A DNA stretch of 13,721 nucleotides. It comes from B8-G4 sp033720735. GTDB taxonomy: Bacteria > Bacteroidota > Bacteroidia > Chitinophagales > Saprospiraceae. The position numbers and the translations under genes are program-made. Numbering within the stretch: the first letter of the stretch is position 1; each line of letters starts with the position of its first letter. Shown here one piece after another: positions 1 to 7,401 of the stretch. The DNA is taken from positions 1 to 13,721 of the forward strand of contig JAWWBX010000092.1 of the NCBI GenBank assembly GCA_033720735.1, in the 5' to 3' direction. The notes beneath the pieces were generated by a model. The model saw only the letters and a list, made by a program, of their open reading frames with translations, ran no database searches and was not told where the DNA came from.

Positions 1-318
1 ATAGGCGACATAGAAATAATAATCTCCGTCCTTGGTCAGGAGATCAAAATCCACGTACGAGAGCTTGTCAATGTCAGTAAACGCATCGACTTTGTTCAGG
101 CACCTCGTCAGGACGCGTTGACCGGCTTCTCTTTGCGCATCCAGCCATTCGCGGGTAGCCGGGTCAGTCATATCTTCCAGGAATCGGTACGGATCCTCGA
201 CAGTCTGACCAAAGAACGTGTCGATTGCAGGACGCGGGGCCAGTGGCTCAAACTCCTGAGCAGTGCTCCCGGTGATCAATGCACCATAGAGGAACGCAAC
301 TGCCAGTATCTGCTTCAT
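1..318 (-). CDS. Prolyl oligopeptidase (S9A family), N-terminal fragment
   Basis: The first 106 codons of a gene that continues past the left edge, so the catalytic Ser/Asp/His domain is not visible. Residues 1-20 look like a Sec signal peptide: Met-Lys-Gln, a hydrophobic core, then a TGSTA|Q-type cleavage site, which suggests export to the periplasm or cell surface. After it comes the typical start of an S9A propeller domain: a Pro-rich stretch, D-T-F-F-G-Q, then V-E-D-P-Y-R-F-L-E-D and an E-W-L-D-A-Q segment. The family cleaves short peptides after proline. The ATG at 318-316 is chosen because it is followed directly by the signal peptide; no convincing Shine-Dalgarno site lies upstream. 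Family assignment from the N-terminal motif is strong. Which S9A member it is, and whether the gene is intact, cannot be told here. Confidence 0.85.
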   Translation of the reverse strand, partial: MKQILAVAFLYGALITGSTAQEFEPLAPRPAIDTFFGQTVEDPYRFLEDMTDPATREWLDAQREAGQRVLTRCLNKVDAFTDIDKLSYVDFDLLTKDGDYYFYVAY

Positions 319-438
319 AGGTGCGCAATTGCTTAATGTGTCATTAATAGTTCTCAAGTTAGTTAATACCCGATGGTCGGAGCAAGCCGTATCAACCCAG
401 GCCAGGGCGAAGTACCTTTTATCCCCTGTGCTCAGGTC

Positions 439-891
439 CTATTCAAGCTTATTCTGCGAATCACCAGATTCTACCCGCATGCACTTTGCAAAGCACCATA
501 TCGCGAATACATTGATCATGACGTGATTGTCATCCACAGCGGTTCCTAAACCAGCTGCAAACTCCGAGTACAGTCCAAAATTGAATATGATGACGGACGT
601 TTCAACGAAGTCCATTCCCAGGGAGATATGTACGCCAGAATGATAGTTGAAAAGAAAGGTTGAAAGCAAACCAACACCAACTACCTGCAGGGCGAAGTTC
701 AGCCTTGACAATGGGAAGCCCAATTTCCTGTTGAGTCCAAGCAACATACCGCTGACAACAGACAGGATGAACAACGTCAACCCCAACCACTTGAAGAACC
801 ACGGCATCTCCAGGACGCCAAGGGTAACGATCCCAATGACACCCCCATAAATTTGAATTCCAGCAAGAATATAACGGAGGATGTCGTTCAT
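439..891 (-). CDS. Small multi-pass membrane protein of unknown function
   Basis: A 150-residue protein I do not recognise. Hydrophobic segments lie near residues 4-27, 31-53 and 64-83, with a weaker one around 96-112 and another at about 124-137, so four or five membrane passes are plausible. A short basic loop (N-R-K-L) sits near residue 55 and the tail after 138 is polar. There are two cysteines, at 133 and 137. The frame stays open up to 1002, but an earlier start would put the N-terminus inside the rnpB terminator and a palindrome, so the ATG at 891-889 followed by N-D-I-L-R is preferred. The patch is visibly AT-richer than the rest of the window (45% GC at 481-540), which could mean transfer or relaxed constraint. 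It follows rnpB on the same strand and precedes the peptidase gene; neither suggests a role. Confidence 0.6.
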   Translation of the reverse strand: MNDILRYILAGIQIYGGVIGIVTLGVLEMPWFFKWLGLTLFILSVVSGMLLGLNRKLGFPLSRLNFALQVVGVGLLSTFLFNYHSGVHISLGMDFVETSVIIFNFGLYSEFAAGLGTAVDDNHVMINVFAIWCFAKCMRVESGDSQNKLE

Positions 892-932
892 CGAAACGAA
901 AATAGGGACTGGCTCAGAAACCCGGAGAGGGA

Positions 933-965
933 ACACTTTCGAAGTCTCAAAGACTTCGAAAGTGT
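933..965. repeat. 15-bp perfect palindrome, REP-like hairpin
   Basis: ACACTTTCGAAGTCT (933-947) and AGACTTCGAAAGTGT (951-965) are exact reverse complements separated by three bases. It lies between the rnpB terminator and the start of the small membrane protein. No U-tract follows it on either strand, so it is not a standard intrinsic terminator. Its shape is that of a REP-like intergenic element, but no second copy occurs in this window. It could also fold in the 5' leader of the membrane-protein mRNA. Confidence 0.7.
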
Positions 966-982
966 ATACTTCGCAAGACAAC

Positions 983-1011
983 AAAGCCCCGATGCTCTGC
1001 ACCGGGGCTTT
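983..1011 (-). terminator. Intrinsic terminator after rnpB
   Basis: A 9-bp stem, AAAGCCCCG (983-991) with CGGGGCTTT (1003-1011), and an 11-nt loop. Read on the minus strand, the GC-rich stem ends in CTTTGTTGT just after the 3' end of RNase P RNA. The A/T-flanked arms mean it might also work weakly on the plus strand. Confidence 0.8.
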
Positions 1012-1013
1012 TC

Positions 1014-1420
1014 ATTTGAACCATCTTCGTAAGCCGGATTCTGTTCCCTCCGCCAAAGGCGGGGACTCCTGTCATTTATCTGTGCTGCCTACCCCTTCCG
1101 GAATCCCGCCGGTGGCGGGATCTTGAGCGAGCAACTCTCCTGGCCAAAGGCCAACCGGAATATACGTGGCATTACAACCCGCAAGGTTTGTCTCCATCCC
1201 GCATTGCTGCGGAAAGGCGTGCGCTCTTACCGCACGTTTTCACCCTTGCCCCCTGAAGCCTTGGCGAAGGGGGGCGGTTTGTTTTCTGCGACACTTTCTG
1301 TCTCCCCGGCGTCTCCCCCGGGAAGCCCACTTTTATCGGTGGTACGGCGCTCTGCGTTGTCCGGACTTTCCTCCGCGATACCTTCGTATCGCAGCGACAG
1401 GAACCAATGGTCCATTGTCC
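1014..1420 (-). ncRNA. rnpB: RNase P RNA, bacterial type A
   Basis: Catalytic RNA subunit of RNase P, which trims the 5' leader from precursor tRNAs. Read on the minus strand, the 5' conserved core GAGGAAAGTCCGG lies at 1373-1361 and the matching 3' core ACAGAATCCGGCTTAC at 1044-1029; together these form helix P4. Between them are AGAAAACAAACCGCC, GGGTGAAAACGTGCGGTAAG and GGGGTAGGCAGC, all in the order seen in the E. coli RNA. GGACCATT near the 5' end (1413-1406) pairs with GATGGTTC at the 3' end (1025-1018) as helix P1, which sets the ends to within a few bases. The length of about 400 nt is normal for type A. Three peripheral hairpins carry near-perfect palindromes (1050-1062, 1103-1121, 1248-1275). 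Small open frames on either strand here are not genes. Confidence 0.97.
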
Positions 1421-1426
1421 ATAACC

Positions 1427-1434
1427 CAAAGGTA
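1427..1434 (-). promoter_or_regulatory. Probable rnpB promoter, -7 box
   Basis: The minus strand reads TACCTTTG, an exact fit to the Bacteroidota -7 consensus TAnnTTTG. It lies about 7 bases upstream of the predicted 5' end of RNase P RNA near 1420, the spacing expected for a primary sigma promoter in this phylum. I see no good TTG at the -33 position, so the call rests on the -7 box and its placement. Confidence 0.6.
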
Positions 1435-1466
1435 GGCAGGGAAATTCCAGCCATCCCCACCTTTTC

Positions 1467-1517
1467 ATATAACCTGTGATGTATATTCATAAAATGCTTA
1501 CTTTTATCAGGTTATAT
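1467..1517. promoter_or_regulatory. 10-bp inverted repeat in the rnpB / kinase divergent region
   Basis: ATATAACCTG (1467-1476) and CAGGTTATAT (1508-1517) are exact reverse complements 31 bases apart. They lie between the rnpB promoter and the start of the kinase gene. The arms could be two half-sites for a DNA-binding protein or the base of a cruciform. The spacing is long for one dimeric operator. The function is inferred from position only. Confidence 0.35.
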
Positions 1518-1542
1518 ATCTGATTATCTTTTAATCTGAATA

Positions 1543-4500
1543 TTGAGCTTCTCGCGGTCTTCGGTTCGGGTCAAGATCCTGGCTGTCTGTCTGGCACTGA
1601 GTGTCATCGGCATGTTTGCTGCGACCAACAAGAAGATCCGGGCCAATCGCGAGCGCAGCATCGCACACAGCGTCCAGCAAAGCCTCAACACCCTCGAGGC
1701 CGGGGTCAGCGCCTCCCTGCTTGACCGGCAATTCTTCAAGAACCTGCTCGACGTCGTCCAGGGGAAGGCGCGGGTCACCAATGCGGTCATCGAGAAAATG
1801 CAGGCGTTGGCTGAAAAGCCCTACACCATCTACCTCTACCAGGGCGACTCGCTGCTTTACTGGAGTAAGCCGGGCTTGATCATTGACCCGGGACTGATCT
1901 CCGGACAGGACCCGCCGCTGGTAGCCTCCGACCATCTGAGCGACTACCTGATCAAGGAGTACGCGCTCTACCACGATTTTGTCTCGTACAAGGCCTACGC
2001 CAAGATCCCGATCCTCTCCGGCCAGGTGGAGCGGCATTCCATCCAGGTGCGCTCAGGACCCGACCATACCGCCGGCAGTGCCGCCTGGCAACAGATCAGG
2101 ACCCAGGAAGGAAGCCCCATCTGCACCCTGCATTTCCTCAAAGAAAAACTCGGCTATTGGCAACAATTACTGCTCCTGCTGTTTGGGCTGATGGCCGGCG
2201 CTTCATCGGTGCTGCTCCTGCGCCAGTGGCTGGGTGAGCGCACCTCAGACCGGCACGCCCGCCTCTCGACGGCGGTGACCGCGGGCAGCCTGGTGGTGCT
2301 GCGCGGTCTGACCTTTCTCACCGGGTATCACGATACCTTCGATGAGATCCCGCTGCTGCAACCGATCCAACTCTGGGAGGGATTTCCCTACAGCCTGGGT
2401 GACTTCCTGCTCGATGCAGGACTGTTTACCATTATCGCTATCCTGATCTCGCGGACACCGGTGCCACCGGTCTCGTCGACGCTTTCCCGTCTCGAGCGCA
2501 ACGTGATCTCGGTGGGCTCGTACCTGATCCTCATCCTCAGTCTCGGGCTCTTTGCCTGGGTTCAGCGCATGCTGATCATGTACACCTCGCTGCCGCTGGA
2601 GCTCGAGCAGATCAGCTTTGTCAATCTGAATAACGCAGCCGTCTTTACCGGTTTTGCCAGCATCCTCTTTGGCATTTTTGTCGTTGGACAGCGCTTGCTG
2701 CGCGACCTGCCGGTGCTGCAGCCTTCGTTGTATCGCCGCATCATCGATCTGGTCATTGCCAGCCTGCTGAGCCTGGCGTTTACCTCGATGCTCGGCCTGA
2801 ACCTGCCGCTCTTCGGGTTTTACCTGGCCGTCCTCAGCCTGCTGATCCTGTTCGATCTATTCAACGAGTCAACCAACCGGTCGGTGATCTGGGTGATCTG
2901 CTGGTCCATGCTGATCGCCGGCTTTGAGGCCAGCCTGCTGCATAACTACCAAAATGACCGGGACGAGCAGGACCGCCTTGAGCTGGCCGCATCCCTGGCC
3001 GTTGACCTCTCGGCAGAAGAAGAGATCGAGGACGCCATGGTGCAACGTCTGCCGGGTATCTCGTCGCGCTACAGTATCGGCATCTTCAAGGACCAGAAGC
3101 TGGCCTTCAACTACAACTACACGTATCCGGTGGTGCTCCCCGGACAAACGACAAACTCGCCGGTATTCACCCTGGGCAACCGTGACCGAAGCGAGATCGG
3201 CTATGCCACCGGTGACCTTGCGGTACTCGTGGGCAAACGCAACAGCGGCCTGATGCAGGTGGTATCCTTGTTCTCGTACATCTTCGCCCTGTTCAACATC
3301 TTTCTGTTCTTTATCACCCTGGCCAATTCGTTCTTCCGGTTTCTGCCTGACTGGCTCAACCTCTCCTTCTCATCCCGCCCCACCCTGCGCAACCGGATCC
3401 AGGTCGCGATCGTTTTCCTGATCATCCTGTCGTTTGTGATCATCGGGTTTGTCACGGTCTTCTATCTCCGCAACACCTCGGAAGACAAGGACAAGAAGTA
3501 TTTCGAGGACCGCATGCGCGCGATCGCAACCTCGATCACCCAGGCCGTCCCCAGTGCTGACAGCCTACTGCAAAACAAGACGCTGATCCCCCGTATTGCC
3601 GGGATCGCCTACGTCTACAACCGACGCGCCAAGATCTACGACCCGACCGGCAGCCTGATCCTGCAAAGCGTCGACGAGTCGGGTCAGGCCGGTCGGTCTG
3701 CGATCAAGATGTCCTTTGTTCAGAAATTCGAAATGGACCAGAGTGCACGCAGTTACAGTGTGGAAGAGACAGACCTGGGCAACACGCCAGCTTACAAGGG
3801 GATGCTGGCCTTGCGTGATGACACCGGCCAGCACTACGGGTATATCGAACTTCCCGGCACGGCCATGATCCAGGCGCAAACCGATACGGGATCCAGGTTC
3901 TTCGGGACCATCCTCAACGCCTACGTGTTCCTGTTCCTGATCGCGGTGGCACTCGCCATTGGAGTGGCCAACTCCATTACCCGGCCCCTGGCACAGTTGG
4001 GTGAAAAGCTCAAACAACTCAACATCGGAAAGAAAAATGAGGAGATCCAGTGGGGCATCGACGATGAGATCGGCGCATTGATCAATGACTACAATGCGAT
4101 GATCAACAAGCTGGATGAGAGCGCGCAACTGATGGCACTCACCGAGCGGGACATGGCGTGGCGGGAGATGGCCAAACAGGTCGCACACGAGATCAAGAAC
4201 CCGCTCACCCCGATGAAGCTCAGCATCCAGTACCTCCAGAACGGCCTGAGCACGTCACCCGACCAGCTGCGCCAGCTCGTGAAGCGGGTCAGCGAAACGC
4301 TCATCGAACAGATCGAGAACCTCTCGACGATCGCCTCCGAATTCTCCAATTTTGCCAAGATGCCCCAGGCCTCCAATGAGAAGGTCCTGCTCAACGAGGT
4401 GGTCGCATCCGTACACGACCTGTTCCGCAAGCGGGAGGACATGGACATTCAGCTCTATGTGCCGATCCAGGACATCTACGTGTTTGCCGACCGCACGCAG

Positions 4501-4854
4501 GTCGTGCGTGTCCTCAACAATGTCGTCAAGAATGCCATCCAGGCGATCCCGGATGACAAACGGGGAAACATCAACATTTCTCTGGAAAGGCGGCGCGACA
4601 AAGCCCTGATCGTCATCAAGGACAATGGCACCGGGATCTCGGATGAGATGAAGGACAAGGTGTTCCGCCCCAACTTTACCACCAAGTCATCGGGCACCGG
4701 TCTGGGTCTCGCTATCTCAGCCAATATCGTGGAGACCTTCAACGGGCGGATCTATTTCGAAACGGAAGAAGGTAAGGGCACGAAATTCTACGTGGAGATC
4801 CCGCTGATGAAGCTGGACGACAATCTCAAGGAAGAGCAGCGTGTGCTGCTATAG
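1543..4854 (+). CDS. Large NtrY-like membrane sensor histidine kinase
   Basis: Two-component sensor of 1103 residues that should autophosphorylate on His882. The first membrane segment is at about 11-28, followed by a likely periplasmic domain (29-205). A multi-pass block follows with segments near 206-227, 240-260, 284-303, 321-341, 366-384, 398-418, 420-438 and 448-466. Further segments are at 571-597, 618-642 and 787-810, with soluble regions at 467-570 and 643-786. A HAMP domain follows (about 800-855; S-I-T-R-P at 811-815). The H-box contains A-W-R-E-M-A-K-Q-V-A-H-E-I-K-N-P-L, close to NtrY. The N-box has N997, the G1 box is D-N-G-T-G at 1027-1031 and the G2 box is G-T-G-L-G-L at 1051-1056. 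The start is TTG at 1543, because a stop lies two codons upstream and the next ATG (1612) would cut the first membrane segment. No response regulator is adjacent. Kinase call firm; signal unknown. Confidence 0.93.
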   Translation: MSFSRSSVRVKILAVCLALSVIGMFAATNKKIRANRERSIAHSVQQSLNTLEAGVSASLLDRQFFKNLLDVVQGKARVTNAVIEKMQALAEKPYTIYLYQGDSLLYWSKPGLIIDPGLISGQDPPLVASDHLSDYLIKEYALYHDFVSYKAYAKIPILSGQVERHSIQVRSGPDHTAGSAAWQQIRTQEGSPICTLHFLKEKLGYWQQLLLLLFGLMAGASSVLLLRQWLGERTSDRHARLSTAVTAGSLVVLRGLTFLTGYHDTFDEIPLLQPIQLWEGFPYSLGDFLLDAGLFTIIAILISRTPVPPVSSTLSRLERNVISVGSYLILILSLGLFAWVQRMLIMYTSLPLELEQISFVNLNNAAVFTGFASILFGIFVVGQRLLRDLPVLQPSLYRRIIDLVIASLLSLAFTSMLGLNLPLFGFYLAVLSLLILFDLFNESTNRSVIWVICWSMLIAGFEASLLHNYQNDRDEQDRLELAASLAVDLSAEEEIEDAMVQRLPGISSRYSIGIFKDQKLAFNYNYTYPVVLPGQTTNSPVFTLGNRDRSEIGYATGDLAVLVGKRNSGLMQVVSLFSYIFALFNIFLFFITLANSFFRFLPDWLNLSFSSRPTLRNRIQVAIVFLIILSFVIIGFVTVFYLRNTSEDKDKKYFEDRMRAIATSITQAVPSADSLLQNKTLIPRIAGIAYVYNRRAKIYDPTGSLILQSVDESGQAGRSAIKMSFVQKFEMDQSARSYSVEETDLGNTPAYKGMLALRDDTGQHYGYIELPGTAMIQAQTDTGSRFFGTILNAYVFLFLIAVALAIGVANSITRPLAQLGEKLKQLNIGKKNEEIQWGIDDEIGALINDYNAMINKLDESAQLMALTERDMAWREMAKQVAHEIKNPLTPMKLSIQYLQNGLSTSPDQLRQLVKRVSETLIEQIENLSTIASEFSNFAKMPQASNEKVLLNEVVASVHDLFRKREDMDIQLYVPIQDIYVFADRTQVVRVLNNVVKNAIQAIPDDKRGNINISLERRRDKALIVIKDNGTGISDEMKDKVFRPNFTTKSSGTGLGLAISANIVETFNGRIYFETEEGKGTKFYVEIPLMKLDDNLKEEQRVLL

Positions 4855-5730
4855 CGCAGGTGTTCCCAGGGCCTCGCGCATCGTCGCACCGATTTCGGCG
4901 GGTGATTTGACCACGTGGATCCCGCACTCCGCCATCACGGCCATTTTTGCCTCGGCAGTATCATCTTTACCACCGATGATGGCGCCTGCGTGCCCCATCG
5001 TGCGGCCTTTCGGTGCTGTCTGCCCGGCGATAAAGCCCACCACCGGCTTGGTACCGTGTTCGCGGACCCAGTGCGCCGCATCCGCTTCCATGTTACCACC
5101 GATCTCGCCGATCATAATGATGCCTTCAGTCTCAGGGTCTTCCATCAGTAGCTGCACCGCATCGCGCGTGGTGGTACCGACGATCGGATCGCCACCAATG
5201 CCGATGCACGTGGACTGGCCCAGGCCCGCCTTGGTGACCTGATCGACTGCCTCGTAGGTCAGGGTGCCGGAGCGCGACACGATGCCAATTGAGCCCGGAG
5301 TATGGATAAACCCCGGCATGATGCCCACTTTGGCCTGTCCGGGCGTGATGACGCCGGGACAGTTGGGGCCGACCAGCCGGCATGGCCGGTCGTCGATAAA
5401 AGCCTTGACGCGGGTCATGTCCTGTACCGGAATACCCTCGGTGATGCACACGATCACGGCGACACCGGCATCTGCCGCTTCCATGATGGCATCGGCAGCA
5501 AAACGAGGCGGCACAAAGATGATGCTGGTATTGGCACCGGCCTCACGGACGGCTTGCTCGACCGTGTTGAAGACGGGGCGGTCGAGGTGTGTTGATCCGC
5601 CTTTACCCGGCGTCACCCCTGCGACGACTTGCGTCCCGTATTCGATCATTTGCTGTGCGTGGAAACTTCCTTCGCTGCCGGTCATGCCCTGCACGACAAC
5701 CCGGCTGTCCCGATTGACGAGTACACTCAT
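4849..5730 (-). CDS. sucD: Succinyl-CoA ligase (ADP/GDP-forming), alpha subunit
   Basis: The alpha subunit of the TCA-cycle enzyme that converts succinyl-CoA and ADP or GDP plus phosphate to succinate and the nucleoside triphosphate. At 293 residues it is close to the E. coli protein (289). The N-terminal CoA-binding fold starts with V-N-R-D-S-R-V-V-V-Q-G-M-T-G and G-V-T-P-G-K-G-G near 38-45. G-P-N-C-P-G is at 121-126. The phosphorylated histidine is His247 in M-G-H-A-G-A-I, and the supporting glutamate is Glu209 in G-E-I-G-G. It starts 26 bases after the upstream division gene, with no clear promoter in the gap, so it is probably the last gene of the carA transcript. Its end overlaps the end of the convergent kinase gene by 6 bp. 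The beta-subunit gene sucC is not in this window. Confidence 0.98.
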   Translation of the reverse strand: MSVLVNRDSRVVVQGMTGSEGSFHAQQMIEYGTQVVAGVTPGKGGSTHLDRPVFNTVEQAVREAGANTSIIFVPPRFAADAIMEAADAGVAVIVCITEGIPVQDMTRVKAFIDDRPCRLVGPNCPGVITPGQAKVGIMPGFIHTPGSIGIVSRSGTLTYEAVDQVTKAGLGQSTCIGIGGDPIVGTTTRDAVQLLMEDPETEGIIMIGEIGGNMEADAAHWVREHGTKPVVGFIAGQTAPKGRTMGHAGAIIGGKDDTAEAKMAVMAECGIHVVKSPAEIGATMREALGTPAL

Positions 5731-5756
5731 GGATTTGTGCTTTCTGTGGTGTTTGT

Positions 5757-6068
5757 CTACTCTCTTGCGATCACAAATACCTCTTCATCAGGCCGGTGCA
5801 TGTAGTACTTCTCGCGTGCATAGCGCTCGTTGTGAGTCTCGAGCTCCTGCTTTTCGCGTTCGGCTGCCGCCAACTCACCGGCGTACCGCTCCACTTCCTG
5901 CTCCATCTGATGTAACGTCTGTTGCAACCGATACTGCACGATCAGATTGTGCTTATCGAAAAAGACCATCCAAATGAGGAAAATGGAAAATGCGATGGTG
6001 TACTTTGTCAGCCACCTGGATTGACGCAGCCGCGCAACCCACATCCTGATCAGAGACAGAGTTTTCAT
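5757..6068 (-). CDS. ftsB: FtsB/DivIC-type septum formation initiator protein
   Basis: A 103-residue bitopic protein of the divisome, expected to act with FtsL and FtsQ at the septum. A basic N-terminus (residues 1-20) is followed by one membrane span at about 22-37 and a heptad-like coiled coil at about 42-88, rich in Gln, Glu and Arg. It ends with a R-E-K-Y-Y-M segment and then R-P-D-E-E-V-F-V-I, a tail typical of Bacteroidota septum formation initiators. It sits 49 bases after eno; an eno-ftsB pairing is also known in Gammaproteobacteria, which supports the call. FtsB, FtsL and DivIC are hard to separate by sequence, so the symbol is less sure than the family. Confidence 0.82.
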   Translation of the reverse strand: MKTLSLIRMWVARLRQSRWLTKYTIAFSIFLIWMVFFDKHNLIVQYRLQQTLHQMEQEVERYAGELAAAEREKQELETHNERYAREKYYMHRPDEEVFVIARE

Positions 6069-6117
6069 CTTTTGAGCCTTAACAGAGTCAGGCTAAGATA
6101 ATCATTTTATCGTGCCT

Positions 6118-7401
6118 TTAGCCGAGGAGTGCGCGACCGGGATAAACGGCCATTTCACCGAGCTCTTCCTCAATCCGGAGCAACTGGTTGTATTTGGCCA
6201 CACGGTCAGACCGCGAGGCGGAGCCCGTCTTGATCTGACCGGCATTGAGTGCTACTGCCAGATCGGCAATGAAGGTGTCGGAAGTCTCTCCTGAGCGGTG
6301 GCTGATCACGGTGGTGTACGCGTTGCTGCGCGCCATCTGAATACAGTCAATGGTTTCGCTCAAAGAGCCGATCTGATTGAGCTTGATGAGGATCGAATTG
6401 GCCACACTGGTGTCAATCCCGCGTCGCAGGCGGTCGGTATTGGTCACAAACAGATCGTCTCCCACCAGCTGGACACGATCGCCGATCTCCCTGGTGAGAC
6501 TCTCCCACCCCGCCCAGTCGTCCTCGTAGAGTCCGTCCTCGATCGAGAAGATGGGGTACTTGTCGCACCAGTCCTTCCAAAACACAATGAGGTCTTCCGG
6601 ATCGAGCCGGTCACCAGTCGACTTGTGCAGGTGGTACTTGCCACTCTCTTTTTCATAAAATTCCGATGCCGCCGCGTCCATGGCGATCAGGATGTCTTCG
6701 CCGGGTCGGAATCCCGCGCGCTCGATGGCCGTCAGGACCGTTTCGATGGCTTCGGTATTGGAGCCGAGATTGGGTGCAAATCCGCCTTCATCGCCCACGT
6801 TGGTGGAATGGCCGGCGTCCTTGAGCACAGCTTTGAGCTGGTGAAAGACCTCCACTCCCATCCGCAAGGCCTCCTGAAAACGATCGGCGCCAACCGGCAC
6901 GATCATGAACTCCTGAAAGTCAATGCTGTTGTCGGCGTGTGAGCCGCCATTCAGGATATTCATCATGGGCACTGGCAGGATGTGAGCGTTGACCCCGCCA
7001 ATATATCGATGCAGTGACAAGTGCTGCTCCTGAGCCCCTGCCCGGGCGACCGCCAGGCTGGTTCCGAGGATCGCATTGGCGCCGATCCGCGATTTGGTGG
7101 CCGTCCCGTCCAGCTCGAGCATGGCATGGTCAATATCCCGCTGATCCTGCACCTCCATACCCAGAATGGTCTCAGCGATGGCCTCTTCGACATGTTTACA
7201 GGCGTTTTGCACGCCTTTTCCGCCATACCGGCCCTGGTCCCCATCGCGCAATTCAAGTGCCTCATACTGGCCCGTAGACGCTCCGGAGGGCACTGCTGCC
7301 CGCCCCAGGTAACCCGCCTCTGTGAGGATGTCTACTTCGACGGTGGGATTGCCGCGACTGTCCAGGATCTCGCGCGCCCTGATATCGATGATGGCACTCA
7401 T
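6118..7401 (-). CDS. eno: Enolase (phosphopyruvate hydratase)
   Basis: Converts 2-phosphoglycerate to phosphoenolpyruvate in glycolysis and the reverse in gluconeogenesis; a cytosolic, Mg-dependent enzyme. The 427 residues match the usual length (432 in E. coli). Family landmarks: the N-terminal I-L-D-S-R-G-N-P-T-V-E-V; the mobile loop P-S-G-A-S-T-G at 38-44; metal ligands Asp242, Glu288 and Asp315; the acid/base pair Glu205 and Lys340; the S-H-R-S-G-E loop with His368; and Lys391. Every catalytic residue I can check is present. The start codon overlaps the carA stop as ATGA (7398-7401), so translation is probably coupled to carA. Confidence 0.98.
   Translation of the reverse strand: MSAIIDIRAREILDSRGNPTVEVDILTEAGYLGRAAVPSGASTGQYEALELRDGDQGRYGGKGVQNACKHVEEAIAETILGMEVQDQRDIDHAMLELDGTATKSRIGANAILGTSLAVARAGAQEQHLSLHRYIGGVNAHILPVPMMNILNGGSHADNSIDFQEFMIVPVGADRFQEALRMGVEVFHQLKAVLKDAGHSTNVGDEGGFAPNLGSNTEAIETVLTAIERAGFRPGEDILIAMDAAASEFYEKESGKYHLHKSTGDRLDPEDLIVFWKDWCDKYPIFSIEDGLYEDDWAGWESLTREIGDRVQLVGDDLFVTNTDRLRRGIDTSVANSILIKLNQIGSLSETIDCIQMARSNAYTTVISHRSGETSDTFIADLAVALNAGQIKTGSASRSDRVAKYNQLLRIEEELGEMAVYPGRALLG

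Noticed and set aside
892..1002. Longer start for the small membrane protein
   Set aside because: It would run through the palindrome and the rnpB terminator; the ATG at 891 starts directly at the hydrophobic segment.
1123..1490. Several overlapping reading frames on both strands
   Set aside because: They lie inside the RNase P RNA gene, whose conserved core motifs and P1 pairing are clear.
3565..4188. A 207-codon frame on the minus strand
   Set aside because: It is antisense to the kinase core, which has conserved motifs in its own frame. GC-rich genes often leave such open shadows.
6093..6100. TATCTTAG on the minus strand as a promoter for the division gene
   Set aside because: It differs from the -7 consensus at one position, has no -33 TTG, and the gene is close enough to eno to share its transcript.
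6298..6942. A 214-codon plus-strand frame
   Set aside because: It is antisense to enolase, whose catalytic residues are all present; no recognisable protein family.
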